NCBI RefSeq assembly: GCF_031456835.1
Contig: NZ_JAVDVK010000001.1
Location: forward strand, 1,178,001 to 1,242,000
Source: Leifsonia shinshuensis
GTDB taxonomy: Bacteria; Actinomycetota; Actinomycetes; Actinomycetales; Microbacteriaceae
Length of the DNA stretch: 64,000 nucleotides
Direction of reading: 5' to 3'
Below the pieces are notes generated by a model. That model did no database searches. It had not been told where the DNA came from and saw nothing but the letters and a program-made list of their open reading frames with translations. The position numbers were made by a program, and so were the translations under genes. Below are positions 42,716 through 52,305 of this stretch, piece after piece (position 1 is the stretch's first letter; each line of letters opens with the position of its first letter).

Positions 42716-44328
42716 GCACCACGACCGCCGCACCCGCGGCAACGACGACGGTCAAGAAGGGCGGGTTCACGGCAGCAGCCGCGAACTACCTCGAAGACCG
42801 CACCAGCATCTCAGGCGCCGTCAAGGAGTTCGGTCGCAAGATCTTCCCCGACCACTGGTCCTTCCTCCTCGGCGAGGTCGCGCTCTACAGCTTCATCGTG
42901 ATCCTGCTGTCGGGCACCTTCCTGACGTTCTTCTTCCAGGCCTCCATGGCGGAGGTGACCTACAACGGCTCGTACGTGCCGCTGAAGGGCATCGAGATGT
43001 CCTCCGCCATGCAGTCCACGCTGAACATCTCGTTCGAGGTGCGCGGCGGCCTGCTCGTTCGTCAGATCCACCACTGGGCGGCGCTGCTGTTCGTGGCGGC
43101 CATCGGCCTGCACATGCTCCGCATCTTCTTCACGGGAGCGTTCCGCAAGCCGCGTGAGCTCAACTGGGTCATCGGCTTCGTGCTGTTCATCCTCGCGATG
43201 GCCGAGGGCTTCACCGGCTACTCGCTCCCGGACGACCTGCTCTCGGGCAACGGCCTCCGCATCATCGACGGTCTGATCAAGGGCCTCCCGGTGGTCGGCA
43301 CCTGGATCTCGTTCCTCCTCTTCGGCGGCGAGTTCCCGGGAACGGCGATCGTGGGCCGTCTGTACACGCTGCACATCCTGCTGCTGCCCGCGCTCGTGGT
43401 CGCGTTCATCGCGCTGCACCTGATGTTCGTGGTCATCCACAAGCACACGCAGTACGCGGCTCCCGGTCGCACGCAGGGCAACGTCGTCGGCTACCCGGTC
43501 CTCCCGGTGTACGCCGCCAAGGCCGGCGGGTTCTTCTTCATCGTGTTCGGTGTCGTGGTGCTGCTCGCATCGCTGTTCACCATCAACCCGATCTGGACCT
43601 ACGGCCCGTACGACCCGTCCCCGGTGTCGGCGGGTACCCAGCCAGACTGGTACATCGGCTTCGCGGACGGCGCGCTGCGTCTCGTCCCGCCGGGCTGGGA
43701 GTTCGTGTGGCTCGACCGCACCTGGTCGTTCAACATCATCATCCCGGTGGCGATCCTCGGTCTGTTCATCGTGACGGTCATGTTCTACCCGTTCCTCGAG
43801 GCCTGGATCACCGGCGACAAGCGCGAGCACCACATCCTGGACCGCCCGCGCAACGCGGCCGCCCGCACCGCGGTCGGCGCGGCGGGTGTCACGTTCTACG
43901 CCGTCTTCTGGGCGGCGGCGAGCTCGGACCTCATCGCGACGCACTTCAAGCTGACGATGGAGGGCGTGATCCACACCCTCCAGGCGCTGCTGTTCCTCGG
44001 CCCGCTGATCGCCTACGTGGTGACGAAGCGCGTCTGCCTGGCCCTGCAGAAGAAGGACCGCTCGATCGCCCTCCACGGGTACGAGAGCGGCCGCATCGTG
44101 AAGCTGCCCGGCGGCGAGTTCATCGAGGTGCACGAGCAGCTGAGCGACTACGAGCGCTGGCGTCTCGTCTCCTTCGAGACCTACGAGCCGCTGATGCTCC
44201 GCCCGAACCGCCGCGGCAAGATCACCGCCGCGAACCGGGTGCGCGCAGGACTGTCCCGCTGGTTCTTCGAGGACCGTCTCGTGCCGCCGACCCGCGGCGA
44301 GCTCGAGTCGAGCCACGACAGCCACTGA
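42712..44328 (+). CDS. qcrB: cytochrome b subunit of the bc complex
   Basis: 538 aa from TTG at 42712, which overlaps the qcrA stop (TTGA). Haem-b histidines lie in RQIHHWAALLFVAAIGLHMLR and in LLPALVVAFIALHLMFVVIHKH. The Qo-site region and an extra C-terminal extension of about 120 residues are typical for actinobacteria. Oxidises menaquinol. The operon ends at the strong hairpin at 44341. Confidence 0.96.
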   Translation: MSTTTAAPAATTTVKKGGFTAAAANYLEDRTSISGAVKEFGRKIFPDHWSFLLGEVALYSFIVILLSGTFLTFFFQASMAEVTYNGSYVPLKGIEMSSAMQSTLNISFEVRGGLLVRQIHHWAALLFVAAIGLHMLRIFFTGAFRKPRELNWVIGFVLFILAMAEGFTGYSLPDDLLSGNGLRIIDGLIKGLPVVGTWISFLLFGGEFPGTAIVGRLYTLHILLLPALVVAFIALHLMFVVIHKHTQYAAPGRTQGNVVGYPVLPVYAAKAGGFFFIVFGVVVLLASLFTINPIWTYGPYDPSPVSAGTQPDWYIGFADGALRLVPPGWEFVWLDRTWSFNIIIPVAILGLFIVTVMFYPFLEAWITGDKREHHILDRPRNAAARTAVGAAGVTFYAVFWAAASSDLIATHFKLTMEGVIHTLQALLFLGPLIAYVVTKRVCLALQKKDRSIALHGYESGRIVKLPGGEFIEVHEQLSDYERWRLVSFETYEPLMLRPNRRGKITAANRVRAGLSRWFFEDRLVPPTRGELESSHDSH

Positions 44329-44340
44329 CGGCCATCCCTC

Positions 44341-44386
44341 CGACGAACGCCGGCGCGAACCATCGCGCCGGCGTTCGTCGTTTCTC
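44341..44386 (+). terminator. rho-independent terminator of ctaE-qcrCAB
   Basis: Perfect 18-bp stem (44341-44358 with 44363-44380), 4-nt loop, followed by TTTCTCTC. It begins 12 bp after the qcrB stop. Confidence 0.85.
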
Positions 44387-44441
44387 TCGCTCTTCCGCCC
44401 GCTGAGCTCTTCACGCTCGCGTAACTCCCGGAGAACCCTCC

Positions 44442-45257
44442 ATGGCCCTGGACCTGCCGCGGCTCGCCGCCTGGCTCCGCTGCCCCGTGTGCGCGGCCGA
44501 CCTGGTGCCCGTCGACCGGCTCACGCTCGGGTGCGCGAACGGTCACCGGCACGACGTGAACAAGCGGGGCTTCGTGTCGCTCCTCGGGCCCGGTTCGAAG
44601 CACCTCGGCGACACGGCCGAGATGCTCGACGCGCGCGACGCGGTGCTGGAGGGCGGCGCCTACTCCCCCATCGCCGACGCCGTCGCCGCAGCGACGACGG
44701 GCACGCGCATCCTGGACGCCGGCGCGGGCACCGGCTACTACCAGCGCGCGGCGCTCAGCGCCGACCCGTCACGCTCGGGCCTCGCCATGGACCTCTCCCC
44801 CCAGGCCGTCGCCCGCGCCGTGCGCGCCTCCGACCGGACGGACGGCCTGGTGGCTGACACGTGGAGCCCGCTCCCCGTGCGCTCGGCGGTCGCGGACACC
44901 GTGCTGGACGTCTTCGCCCCGCGCAACCTGCCCGAGTTCCACCGCGTGCTCGCCCCGGACGGCGTCCTGGTCGTCGTCGTGCCGCGCGCCGACCACCTCG
45001 GCTCGCTCCGCGCCGCGGGAACCATGCTCGACATCCCCGGCGACAAGGCGGACGACGTGATCCGTGCCGCAGAGCCCCTGTACGCCCTCCTGGGGCGCGA
45101 ATCGGTCGCGTACGACCTCGCGCTCACGGACGCCCTCCTCCGGTCTCTCGTGGGCATGGGCCCGTCCGCCCGCCACGCCGCCAGCGCGGCTGCCGCATCC
45201 ACCGAGGTGGACGCAACCCGCGTGTCCGTCGACGTCCTGCGCCTCACGCGCCGCTGA
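44442..45257 (+). CDS. rlmA: 23S rRNA (guanine-N1)-methyltransferase, RlmA type
   Basis: 271 aa. N-terminal zinc site with C14, C17, C31 and H35 (CPVCAADL, LGCANGHRHDVNKRG), then the SAM-binding motif ILDAGAGTGYYQ and the later APRNLPEFHRVLAPDGVLVVVVP. This matches the RrmA/TlrB family, which methylates helix 35 of 23S rRNA (G745 or G748). Some members give tylosin-type resistance; a housekeeping role is more likely here. It stands alone between the two respiratory operons. Confidence 0.88.
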   Translation: MALDLPRLAAWLRCPVCAADLVPVDRLTLGCANGHRHDVNKRGFVSLLGPGSKHLGDTAEMLDARDAVLEGGAYSPIADAVAAATTGTRILDAGAGTGYYQRAALSADPSRSGLAMDLSPQAVARAVRASDRTDGLVADTWSPLPVRSAVADTVLDVFAPRNLPEFHRVLAPDGVLVVVVPRADHLGSLRAAGTMLDIPGDKADDVIRAAEPLYALLGRESVAYDLALTDALLRSLVGMGPSARHAASAAAASTEVDATRVSVDVLRLTRR

Positions 45258-45281
45258 CGACGCCGCCGCCTGTCGCGCCCG

Positions 45282-45342
45282 AACGAGGGGTCGCAACACG
45301 CCATCATCGCCGCGCCATAACGGCGTGTCGCGACCCTTCGTT
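45282..45342. terminator. long imperfect inverted repeat after rlmA
   Basis: 21-nt arms (45282-45302 and 45322-45342) pair with two wobble-type mismatches around a 19-nt loop. It lies between convergent rlmA and ctaF. The rest of 45258-45556 holds GC-rich sequence, a GTGACTGCTG/CAGCAGTCAC inverted repeat and the ctaF terminator, but no gene. Confidence 0.5.
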
Positions 45343-45498
45343 ACCTGCGCGCGGCGTGACGTGCCGTGACTGCTGCGTTTCGGAACGTCTGCCCCCGCGC
45401 GCGCACGCGCACACGTGACGAACAGCAGCAGTCACCGTCGTGCCGTGCGGCTCCGGCATGCCGGAGCGCCCGCTGCCAGCGGCCGCCCGCAGACGCAG

Positions 45499-45530
45499 CG
45501 AGGGCCGCCTCCCGGGGGAGGCGGCCCTCG
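45499..45530 (-). terminator. terminator hairpin downstream of ctaF
   Basis: Perfect 14-bp stem (45499-45512 with 45517-45530) and 4-nt loop, 27 bp after the ctaF stop on the minus strand. No U-tract follows, which is common in actinobacteria. Confidence 0.6.
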
Positions 45531-45556
45531 TGTGCGCGGGTCGGTGGAGGTGCGGG

Positions 45557-45979
45557 TTACCGGGCGAAGTAGCCGCGGTAGTACTCGTAGACCCAGCCGA
45601 CGATGCAGATGAGGCTGAAGGCGACGCCGATGTAGCAGATCCAGAAGCCGACGGCGAGGCCGAGGATGACCAGGCCGGCGCCGAAGGCGAGGGCGATCGG
45701 CCACCAGCTCCACGGGCTGAAGTGACCGAGCTCCGGGTCACCGTCGTCGATGTTCGCGTCGAGGCGGTCCTCCGGCAGCTCGCCGCCCTGGGAGGCGTGC
45801 GAACGGCCGACGTAGAACGCGATGAAGGCGGACAGGACGGCGGCGAGGAGCATGCCGACGGTTCCGACCCACTCCACGTTGCGGTGGAACTCGTCGAGCA
45901 GGTTCCACAGCGTGTAGACCACCGCGGACAGGACGAAGAATGCCGAGAGGATCCAGAACAGGATGGCATTGGCGCGCAT
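45557..45979 (-). CDS. ctaF: cytochrome c oxidase subunit IV, actinobacterial type
   Basis: 140 aa. Four membrane helices; starts MRANAILFWILSAFFVLSAVVYTLW and contains WVGTVGMLLAAVLSAFIAFYVG, as in CtaF. An accessory subunit of the aa3 oxidase. It lies 2 bp after ctaD in the ctaC-ctaD-ctaF operon. Confidence 0.95.
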   Translation of the reverse strand: MRANAILFWILSAFFVLSAVVYTLWNLLDEFHRNVEWVGTVGMLLAAVLSAFIAFYVGRSHASQGGELPEDRLDANIDDGDPELGHFSPWSWWPIALAFGAGLVILGLAVGFWICYIGVAFSLICIVGWVYEYYRGYFAR

Positions 45980-45981
45980 TG

Positions 45982-47730
45982 TTACTTCACCTCGTCATTC
46001 GCGACGTCGTGCACGGGGGCGTCGGGGGCGTCCTTCGCGGGACCGACACCGATCGGGATGCCCGCCTCGGGGTGGTTCAGGTCGAACGCCGGCGACTCCG
46101 AACGGATGCGCGGGATCGACGTGAAGTTGTGCCGCGGCGGCGGGCAGCTGGTCGCCCACTCGAGCGAGCGGCCGTAGCCCCACGGGTCGTTCACGGTGAC
46201 CTTCGGGGCGTTGCGCGCCGTCAGGTACACGTTCACGAAGAACGGGATCATCGAGATCGCGAGGATGCCCGCGCCGATCGACGAGACCTGGTTCATCCAG
46301 GTGAAACCGTCGGACGGCAGGTAGGTCGCGTAGCGTCGCGGCATGCCGACCACGCCCAGCCAGTGCTGGATGAGGAACGTCGTGTGGAAGCCGATGAACA
46401 GCAGCCAGAAGTGCCACTTGCCCAGCCGGTCGTTGAGCATCTTGCCCGTCCACTTCGGCCACCAGAAGTAGAAGCCGGCGAACATCGCGAAGACGACCGT
46501 TCCGAAGACGACGTAGTGGAAGTGCGCGACCACGAAGTAGGTGTCCGACACGTGGAAGTCGAGCGGCGGGGACGCCAGGATGACACCGGTCAGACCACCG
46601 AACGTGAAGGTGATCAGGAAGCCGATCGACCACAGCATCGGCGACTCGAACGTCAGCGAGCCGCGCCACATCGTGCCGACCCAGTTGAAGATCTTCACGC
46701 CGGTCGGGACCGCGATGAGCATCGTCATCAGCGAGAACCACGGCAGCAGCACCGAGCCGGTGACGTACATGTGGTGCGCCCACACGGTGACCGACAGGGC
46801 GGCGATCGAGATCGTCGCGTAGATCAGCGTCTTGTATCCGAAGATCGGCTTGCGGCTGAACACCGGGAAGATCTCGGACACGATGCCGAAGAACGGCAGC
46901 GCGATGATGTAGACCTCGGGGTGGCCGAAGAACCAGAACAGGTGCTGCCACAGCAGGGCACCGCCGTTGGCGGCGTCGTAGATGTGAGCGTCGAAGACGC
47001 GGTCGGCGGCGAGGGCGAAGAGGGCCGCGGCCAGCACCGGGAAGGCCATCAGCACGAGGATCGACGTGACGAGGGTGTTCCAGGTGAAGATCGGCATCCG
47101 GAACATGGTCATGCCCGGCGCGCGCATCGTGATGATCGTGGTGATGAAGTTCACCGCACCGAGGATGGTGCCGAAGCCCGAGAGGCCGAGGCCCAGTACC
47201 CAGAGGTTTCCGCCGAGCCCTGGTGAGAACGTCGTGCTCGACAGCGGCGCGTAGGCGAACCATCCGAACGAGGCGGCACCCTGCGGGGTGAGGAAGCCGG
47301 CGACCGCGATCAGCGAGCCGAACGAGTAGAACCAGTAGGCCAGCGCGTTGAGTCGCGGGAAGGCGACGTCGGGGGCGCCGATCTGCAGCGGCATGAGCAC
47401 GTTGGCGAAGCCCGCGAACAGCGGCGTCGCGAACATGAGGAGCATGATCGTGCCGTGCATGGTGAAGAGCTGGTTGTACTGCTCCTTGGTCTGCACGACC
47501 TGCAGGCCCGGCTCGAACAGCTGGGCGCGGATGATGAGCGCCATCACGCCGCCGATGAGGAAGTACACGAACGACGAGATCAGGTACATGTACCCGATCG
47601 TCTTGTGGTCCGTCGACGTGATGTAGTTCACGAGGATGTTGCCCTTGCGCTCCACACCGTTCGCGGTGAGGAACGTAGGCGCGGGCCGCGGGGCGGTGGT
47701 GGCTCCCGGTGCCGGTGCTGTCGTCGTCAT
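45982..47730 (-). CDS. ctaD: cytochrome c oxidase subunit I
   Basis: 582 aa. Twelve-helix haem-copper oxidase core with [18 protein letters not shown] (CuB ligand and Tyr cross-link region), HHMYVTG, the K-channel region and the haem ligands in [17 protein letters not shown]. Reduces oxygen to water while pumping protons. 9 bp after ctaC. Confidence 0.98.
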   Translation of the reverse strand: MTTTAPAPGATTAPRPAPTFLTANGVERKGNILVNYITSTDHKTIGYMYLISSFVYFLIGGVMALIIRAQLFEPGLQVVQTKEQYNQLFTMHGTIMLLMFATPLFAGFANVLMPLQIGAPDVAFPRLNALAYWFYSFGSLIAVAGFLTPQGAASFGWFAYAPLSSTTFSPGLGGNLWVLGLGLSGFGTILGAVNFITTIITMRAPGMTMFRMPIFTWNTLVTSILVLMAFPVLAAALFALAADRVFDAHIYDAANGGALLWQHLFWFFGHPEVYIIALPFFGIVSEIFPVFSRKPIFGYKTLIYATISIAALSVTVWAHHMYVTGSVLLPWFSLMTMLIAVPTGVKIFNWVGTMWRGSLTFESPMLWSIGFLITFTFGGLTGVILASPPLDFHVSDTYFVVAHFHYVVFGTVVFAMFAGFYFWWPKWTGKMLNDRLGKWHFWLLFIGFHTTFLIQHWLGVVGMPRRYATYLPSDGFTWMNQVSSIGAGILAISMIPFFVNVYLTARNAPKVTVNDPWGYGRSLEWATSCPPPRHNFTSIPRIRSESPAFDLNHPEAGIPIGVGPAKDAPDAPVHDVANDEVK

Positions 47731-47739
47731 CAGTGCGTC

Positions 47740-48639
47740 CTACTCGTTGCCGCCCTGGGGGCCCGACGGGGCTCCCCTTCCCGGCAGGTTCTGGTTGCGG
47801 TCGTACTCGGAGCCCAGCTGACCGGTGTAGCCCTGGTCCTTCAGGCTCTGGATGTGCGCATCGTACTGCGCCTGGGACACGATCTTCACGTTGAAGAGCA
47901 TCGCGGAGTGGTACTCGCCGCAGAGCTCGGCGCACTTGCCCACGAAGGTGCCGGTGCGGCCGGTCGTCTCGAAGTACATGTAGTTGGTCTTGCCCGGGAT
48001 GACGTCCTTCTTGTAGAGCATCGCGGGGACCCAGAAGGAGTGGATCACGTCGCGCGAGTCGAGCTGGATCGTGATCTTCTTGTTCTCGGGCAGGTACAGG
48101 GTCGGGACCTCGCCCTCCTGGACGGAGCCGGGGGTCGCGCTGTTGTCGTCCGGCTGCACCTGGATGCCCGGGTCGTAGACGTTGTCGGTCACGTAGTTGA
48201 AGTCCCACGCCCACTGCTTGGCATAGACCTGGATCTTGAGGTCCGGGTCCGCGTAGGGCTTCTCGATCGCCGCCTGGTCACGGGCGGTGAAGGCGAAGAA
48301 GCCGAGCACCAGGATGAGCGGCACGATCGTGTAGAAGATCTCGATCGGCATGTTGTAGCGCAACTGCACCGGGAGGCCGGTCTGGCCCTTGCGGCGGCGG
48401 TAGACGATGACCGCCCAGAGGATGAGCCCCCAGACGACGATGCCGACGATCAGGAGGACGATCCAGCTCGTCACCCACAGGCCGCTGATGCGCTCGGTGT
48501 GGTTCGTGACGGGCGGCTCGCCCGCGACGAAGCCCGGGAGGAATCCGTGCAGCTGGGCCTGAGTGCAGCCCGCGAGCGCCACGACGAGCGTCGCGGCGAT
48601 CGGGATGGCAGCCCATCGGAGACGGCGATTGTGACGCAC
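47740..48639 (-). CDS. ctaC: cytochrome c oxidase subunit II (lipoprotein)
   Basis: 299 aa from GTG at 48639, with AAAGG upstream. Signal peptide with lipobox LVVALAGC (Cys25), so it should be lipidated and then handled by the signal peptidase II encoded at 60276. Two membrane helices, then the CuA domain with CAELCGEYHSAMLFNV. Head of ctaCDF. Confidence 0.96.
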   Translation of the reverse strand: MRHNRRLRWAAIPIAATLVVALAGCTQAQLHGFLPGFVAGEPPVTNHTERISGLWVTSWIVLLIVGIVVWGLILWAVIVYRRRKGQTGLPVQLRYNMPIEIFYTIVPLILVLGFFAFTARDQAAIEKPYADPDLKIQVYAKQWAWDFNYVTDNVYDPGIQVQPDDNSATPGSVQEGEVPTLYLPENKKITIQLDSRDVIHSFWVPAMLYKKDVIPGKTNYMYFETTGRTGTFVGKCAELCGEYHSAMLFNVKIVSQAQYDAHIQSLKDQGYTGQLGSEYDRNQNLPGRGAPSGPQGGNE

Positions 48640-48733
48640 CGGTGACCTTTCGAGTGACTACTGGGACAGTTCACATGCAACTGTATGTGGCTGTGTCTAC
48701 CCTACTCCGACTGACACCCTGATCCGAACAAAA

Positions 48734-48757
48734 GGGCCGCCCCGAGAGGGGCGGCCC
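48734..48757 (-). terminator. rho-independent terminator of erpA
   Basis: Perfect 10-bp stem (GGGCCGCCCC, loop GAGA, complement). On the minus strand it is followed by TTTTGTT. It lies 51 bp after the erpA stop. Confidence 0.8.
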
Positions 48758-48808
48758 GATGTGGATTCCTGTGTTATATGACGGCCTCGAAGGGCCCTCC
48801 GCGGAGGC

Positions 48809-49165
48809 TCAGTGGAACGAGTCGCCGCAGGCGCAGGAGCCGGTCGCGTTGGGGTTGTCGATGGTGAAACCCTGCTTCTGGATCGTGTCCTCGAAGTCGA
48901 TCGTGGCCCCGTCGAGGTACGGAACGCTCATCTTGTCGACGATGACCTCCACCCCGTCGAAGTCGACGGTCGCGTCCCCGTCGAGCATGCGCTCGTCGAA
49001 GTACAGCTGGTAGATCAGACCCGAGCATCCACCGGGCTGGACGGCGACACGCAGACGCAGGTCGTCGCGGCCCTCCTGCTCGAGCAGGCTCTTGACCTTG
49101 GATGCCGCGGTGTCGGTCAGGCCGACTCCGTGGGCCTTGGTCGCGGTCAGCGTTGTGTCGGTCAT
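48809..49165 (-). CDS. erpA: iron-sulfur cluster insertion protein ErpA (A-type carrier)
   Basis: 118 aa from ATG at 49165, with GAGGAG upstream. The three cluster cysteines are in GGCSGLIYQL and GSCACGDSF. It delivers Fe-S clusters to apo-proteins, which fits the nearby Rieske protein and LipA as possible clients. It has its own terminator at 48734. Confidence 0.93.
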   Translation of the reverse strand: MTDTTLTATKAHGVGLTDTAASKVKSLLEQEGRDDLRLRVAVQPGGCSGLIYQLYFDERMLDGDATVDFDGVEVIVDKMSVPYLDGATIDFEDTIQKQGFTIDNPNATGSCACGDSFH

Positions 49166-49242
49166 GGGGCTCCTCACAAAGGATGGTTCGGACTCCGGAA
49201 AGAAATCTGCGTCGATTGTACGTCGCCCAGCCGGAAATCCGC

Positions 49243-50709
49243 TCAGGATCCGCTGCGGCCGTTCAACCGGGCCAGCAGCAGCGCCTCGGTGAGGATCGCC
49301 CGCTTGAACACGCCGAGGTGCAGCGACTCGTTCGGGCTGTGCGCCCGCGTGTCCGGGTCCTCCACACCCGTGACGAGGATCTGCGCCTCGGGGAAGTCGC
49401 TCACCAGGTCCGCGATGAACGGGATGGAGCCGCCGATCCCGGTCTCGACCGCCTCCGCGCCCCACGCGTCGGTCATCGCCCGCTTGGCCTCGGTCGCCGC
49501 CCATCCGGCCGTGTCGACGAGGAACGGGTCGCCCAGGTCGACGTCGTCGATCGCGATGTGGGCGCCGAACGGCGCGTGCGCCCGCAGGTGGCGCTCGAGC
49601 GCCTCGTACGCCTCACGGGCGGGCTGGCCGGGCGCGACGCGCGAGCTGATCCGCACGGCGACGCTCGGCAGGAGGGTGTTGGAAGCGTTCGCCACGCTCG
49701 GTGCGTCGATCCCGGTGACGGTGATGGTCGGCTGCGACCACATCCGCGAGAGCACCGGCCCCGTGCCGATGCTGGTGACGCCGTCGAGGAACGCGGCGTC
49801 CTCGGCCAGCTGCTCCTCGCTGAACGCGGGCGGCTCGGCGGCGTCCGTGTACGAGGTCATGCCCTCGACGGCGACCGCCCCCTTCTCGTCGTGCAGGGTG
49901 GCGAGCAGCTTGACCATCGCGAGCATCGCATCCGGCGCCGCCCCGCCGTACATGCCGGAGTGCGACGCGTGCTCGAGCGTCGACACCGTCAGGCGGAACG
50001 TGACGTTTCCGCGGAGGGACACGGTGAGCGCCGGGGTGTCGACGTCGACGTTGTCCGAGTCGGCGACCACGATCGCGTCGGCGCGCAGGGCGTCCTGGTT
50101 CTCCGCGAGGAACGAGGAGAACGAGCGGGAGCCGAACTCCTCCTCCCCCTCGATGAAGACGGCGAGCCCGACCTCGAGGTCGTCGCCGAAGGTCTCCTTC
50201 AGCGCCCGGACGGAGGCGACGTGCGTCATCACGCCGGCCTTGTCGTCGGCGGCGCCGCGGCCGTAGAGGCGGTCGCCGCGCACGGTCGGCTCGAACGGCG
50301 GAGTGTCCCAGTTCGCCTCGTCGCCCTCGGGCTGCACGTCGTGGTGCGCGTAGAGGAGGACGGTGGGCCGGCCGTTCCGGGCGGCGCGGGTGGCGAGCAC
50401 GGCGGGCTGGCCGAGCGTGCCGCTGTCCCCGATCGGCGCCTGCTTGACCTCGACGCGGTCGAAGACCCCGGTCTCCGTCAGCAGCGCGGCGACGGCGTCG
50501 GCGCTGCGGCGGACGTTCTCCGGGTCGAAGGCGGACCACGACACCGAGGGGATACGGACGAGCTGGGAGAGGTCGGCGACGGCCGAGGGGATGCCCGCTT
50601 CGACCGCAGCGCGGACCGCCTGCTCGTCGGCCGCGGAGGTCACGGTCGCCGCAGGGCCCTCGGTCGGCGCGTCGGTGGGCGGAACTGGGGTCTGCTGGCT
50701 GTCTGTCAT
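49243..50709 (-). CDS. M20 family dipeptidase/metallopeptidase
   Basis: 488 aa from ATG at 50709. M20 metal motifs are TVLLYAHHDVQPEG (His and Asp), GRGAADDKAGVMTH, and FIEGEEEFGS with the catalytic Glu. It probably cleaves dipeptides in the cytoplasm. TAAGAT ends 7 nt before the start and overlaps the -10-like TAATCT of the divergent DUF3043 gene. Confidence 0.92.
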   Translation of the reverse strand: MTDSQQTPVPPTDAPTEGPAATVTSAADEQAVRAAVEAGIPSAVADLSQLVRIPSVSWSAFDPENVRRSADAVAALLTETGVFDRVEVKQAPIGDSGTLGQPAVLATRAARNGRPTVLLYAHHDVQPEGDEANWDTPPFEPTVRGDRLYGRGAADDKAGVMTHVASVRALKETFGDDLEVGLAVFIEGEEEFGSRSFSSFLAENQDALRADAIVVADSDNVDVDTPALTVSLRGNVTFRLTVSTLEHASHSGMYGGAAPDAMLAMVKLLATLHDEKGAVAVEGMTSYTDAAEPPAFSEEQLAEDAAFLDGVTSIGTGPVLSRMWSQPTITVTGIDAPSVANASNTLLPSVAVRISSRVAPGQPAREAYEALERHLRAHAPFGAHIAIDDVDLGDPFLVDTAGWAATEAKRAMTDAWGAEAVETGIGGSIPFIADLVSDFPEAQILVTGVEDPDTRAHSPNESLHLGVFKRAILTEALLLARLNGRSGS

Positions 50710-50714
50710 GCGGG

Positions 50715-50722
50715 TAATCTTA
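50715..50722. promoter_or_regulatory. overlapping divergent -10 elements (M20 peptidase and DUF3043 gene)
   Basis: TAATCT (50715-50720, + strand) and TAAGAT (50722-50717, minus strand) share four base pairs. The minus hexamer is 7 nt from the peptidase ATG. The plus hexamer is 30 nt from the DUF3043 TTG, so only the minus side is leaderless. Confidence 0.4.
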
Positions 50723-50750
50723 AGCGGACCCCACAAGCGAAGGCTCGAAG

Positions 50751-51344
50751 TTGGCAAAGCGACAGAACCCGGCCGAGGCGGAGACGCCCGTCGCCGAGAC
50801 CCCCGAAGAGACGGCCGCCCGTCTGAAGCAGGGCAAGGGCGCTCCGACGCCCTCGCGCCGTGAGCAGGAGGCCGCGCGCAAGCGCCCGCTCGTGCCCACG
50901 GACCGCAAGGAGGCCGCCCGCGTCGCCCGCCAGAAGCAGGCGGAGGCGCGCGAGAAGGCACGGCTCGGGATGGCCGCCGGCGACGACCGCTATCTGACCG
51001 CCCGCGACCGCGGCCCGCAGCGTCGCTACGTGCGCGACTACGTCGACGCCCGGTTCTCGATCGGCGAGTTCCTCATCCCCGTGATGCTGATCGTCATCGT
51101 GCTGACCTTCCTCCCGTGGCCGGCCATGCAGGTCTACGGGCTGTTCGCCCTCTGGGGGTTCTTCGCGGTCGCGGTGATCGACTGCGTGGTGCTCGGCTTC
51201 CTGATCCGGCGCCGCGTCGGCGAGAAGTTCGGCGCGACGAAGGTCGAGCGCGGCCTGCGCTGGTACGGCGCGATGCGCGCCCTGCAGCTGCGGGTGATGC
51301 GCCTGCCGAAGCCGCAGGTCAAGCGCGGCCAGTTCCCGAGCTGA
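50751..51344 (+). CDS. DUF3043 membrane protein
   Basis: 197 aa from TTG at 50751. Long basic N-terminal region (RKRPLVPTDRKEAARVARQKQAEAREKAR), then YLTARDRGPQRRYVRDYVDARFSIGEF and two membrane helices (about 104-145). Matches DUF3043, an actinobacterial family of unknown function. The RNase H-like gene follows after 1 bp, so the two form an operon. Confidence 0.85.
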   Translation: MAKRQNPAEAETPVAETPEETAARLKQGKGAPTPSRREQEAARKRPLVPTDRKEAARVARQKQAEAREKARLGMAAGDDRYLTARDRGPQRRYVRDYVDARFSIGEFLIPVMLIVIVLTFLPWPAMQVYGLFALWGFFAVAVIDCVVLGFLIRRRVGEKFGATKVERGLRWYGAMRALQLRVMRLPKPQVKRGQFPS

Positions 51345-51345
51345 C

Positions 51346-52305
51346 GTGACGATCGTCGCGGCGGCGGACGGCTCCGCCCTGGGCAACCCGGGCCCGGCCG
51401 GCTGGGCCTGGTACGTGGACGACGACCACTGGTCGGCGGGTGGATGGCCGCACGGCACGAACAATCAGGGCGAGCTGATGGCCGTCATCGACCTCCTGGA
51501 GGCGACGGCGCACCTCGGCGAGGACCTGCACATCTTCTGCGACAGCCAGTACGTCATCAACGCGGTGACCAAGTGGATGCCGGGCTGGAAGCGGAAGGGC
51601 TGGCGCAAGGCCGACGGCGCTCCCGTCCTCAACCGCGAGCTGCTCGAGCGGCTCGATCGCGGCCTGCAGGGGCGCACGTACCGCTTCGAATGGGTGAAGG
51701 GCCACGCCGGCCACGAACTCAACGAGGCGGCCGACGACCGTGCGCGCGCCGTGGCGGTGGCCTACCAGAAGGGCGACCCGATCCCGATCGGCCCGGGCTG
51801 GCCCGACCCGGGCGCGAAGCAGGCGACCAGCGTCGAGCAGGCGACCGGCGTCCCGAGCGGCGAGCCGTCGTTCACCGCATCCTCGGCGCCCGTGGCGACC
51901 GCACCCGCGGCACTGGCCGACGAGGCCCTCGAACTCGACCTCTTCGACACCCTCACGGCGGAGGAGACCGACGAGGAGATCGTCGCCCGCCTGGAGCGCG
52001 AACTCGTCGAGCCGTCCGTCCGCTCAGACGCCTCGCGGCTGGCCGAACTGCTGCACCCCTCCTTCGAGGAGATCGGACGCTCCGGCCGGCTCTGGGCGCG
52101 TGACGCGATCATCTCCGAGCTGGCGGTCGACGACGCGCCGGCCGCGGGCATCGAGGTGCTCGGTGTGGACCGCGTGGCTCAGGATGCGCTGCTGCTCACC
52201 GCCCGGACGACGGATGCGCGCGGCGCGACCCTGCGCAGCTCCCTCTGGGTGCGCTCCTCGGGCCGCTGGCGCCTACGCTTCCACCAGGGGACGCCGGAGG
52301 CGTAG
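51346..52305 (+). CDS. RNase HI-like protein fused to a C-terminal DUF4440/NTF2-like domain
   Basis: 319 aa from GTG. Residues 1 to about 145 form an RNase HI domain with the DEDD set (ADGSALGNPGPAGWAW, NNQGELMAV, FCDSQYVIN, KGHAGHELNEAAD). It should degrade RNA in RNA-DNA hybrids. A linker of about 60 residues leads to a domain of about 110 residues (LERELVEPSVRSDASRLAELLHPSFEEIGRSGRLW) that resembles DUF4440. Its 3' end overlaps the convergent pyrD gene by 33 bp. Confidence 0.85.
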   Translation: MTIVAAADGSALGNPGPAGWAWYVDDDHWSAGGWPHGTNNQGELMAVIDLLEATAHLGEDLHIFCDSQYVINAVTKWMPGWKRKGWRKADGAPVLNRELLERLDRGLQGRTYRFEWVKGHAGHELNEAADDRARAVAVAYQKGDPIPIGPGWPDPGAKQATSVEQATGVPSGEPSFTASSAPVATAPAALADEALELDLFDTLTAEETDEEIVARLERELVEPSVRSDASRLAELLHPSFEEIGRSGRLWARDAIISELAVDDAPAAGIEVLGVDRVAQDALLLTARTTDARGATLRSSLWVRSSGRWRLRFHQGTPEA

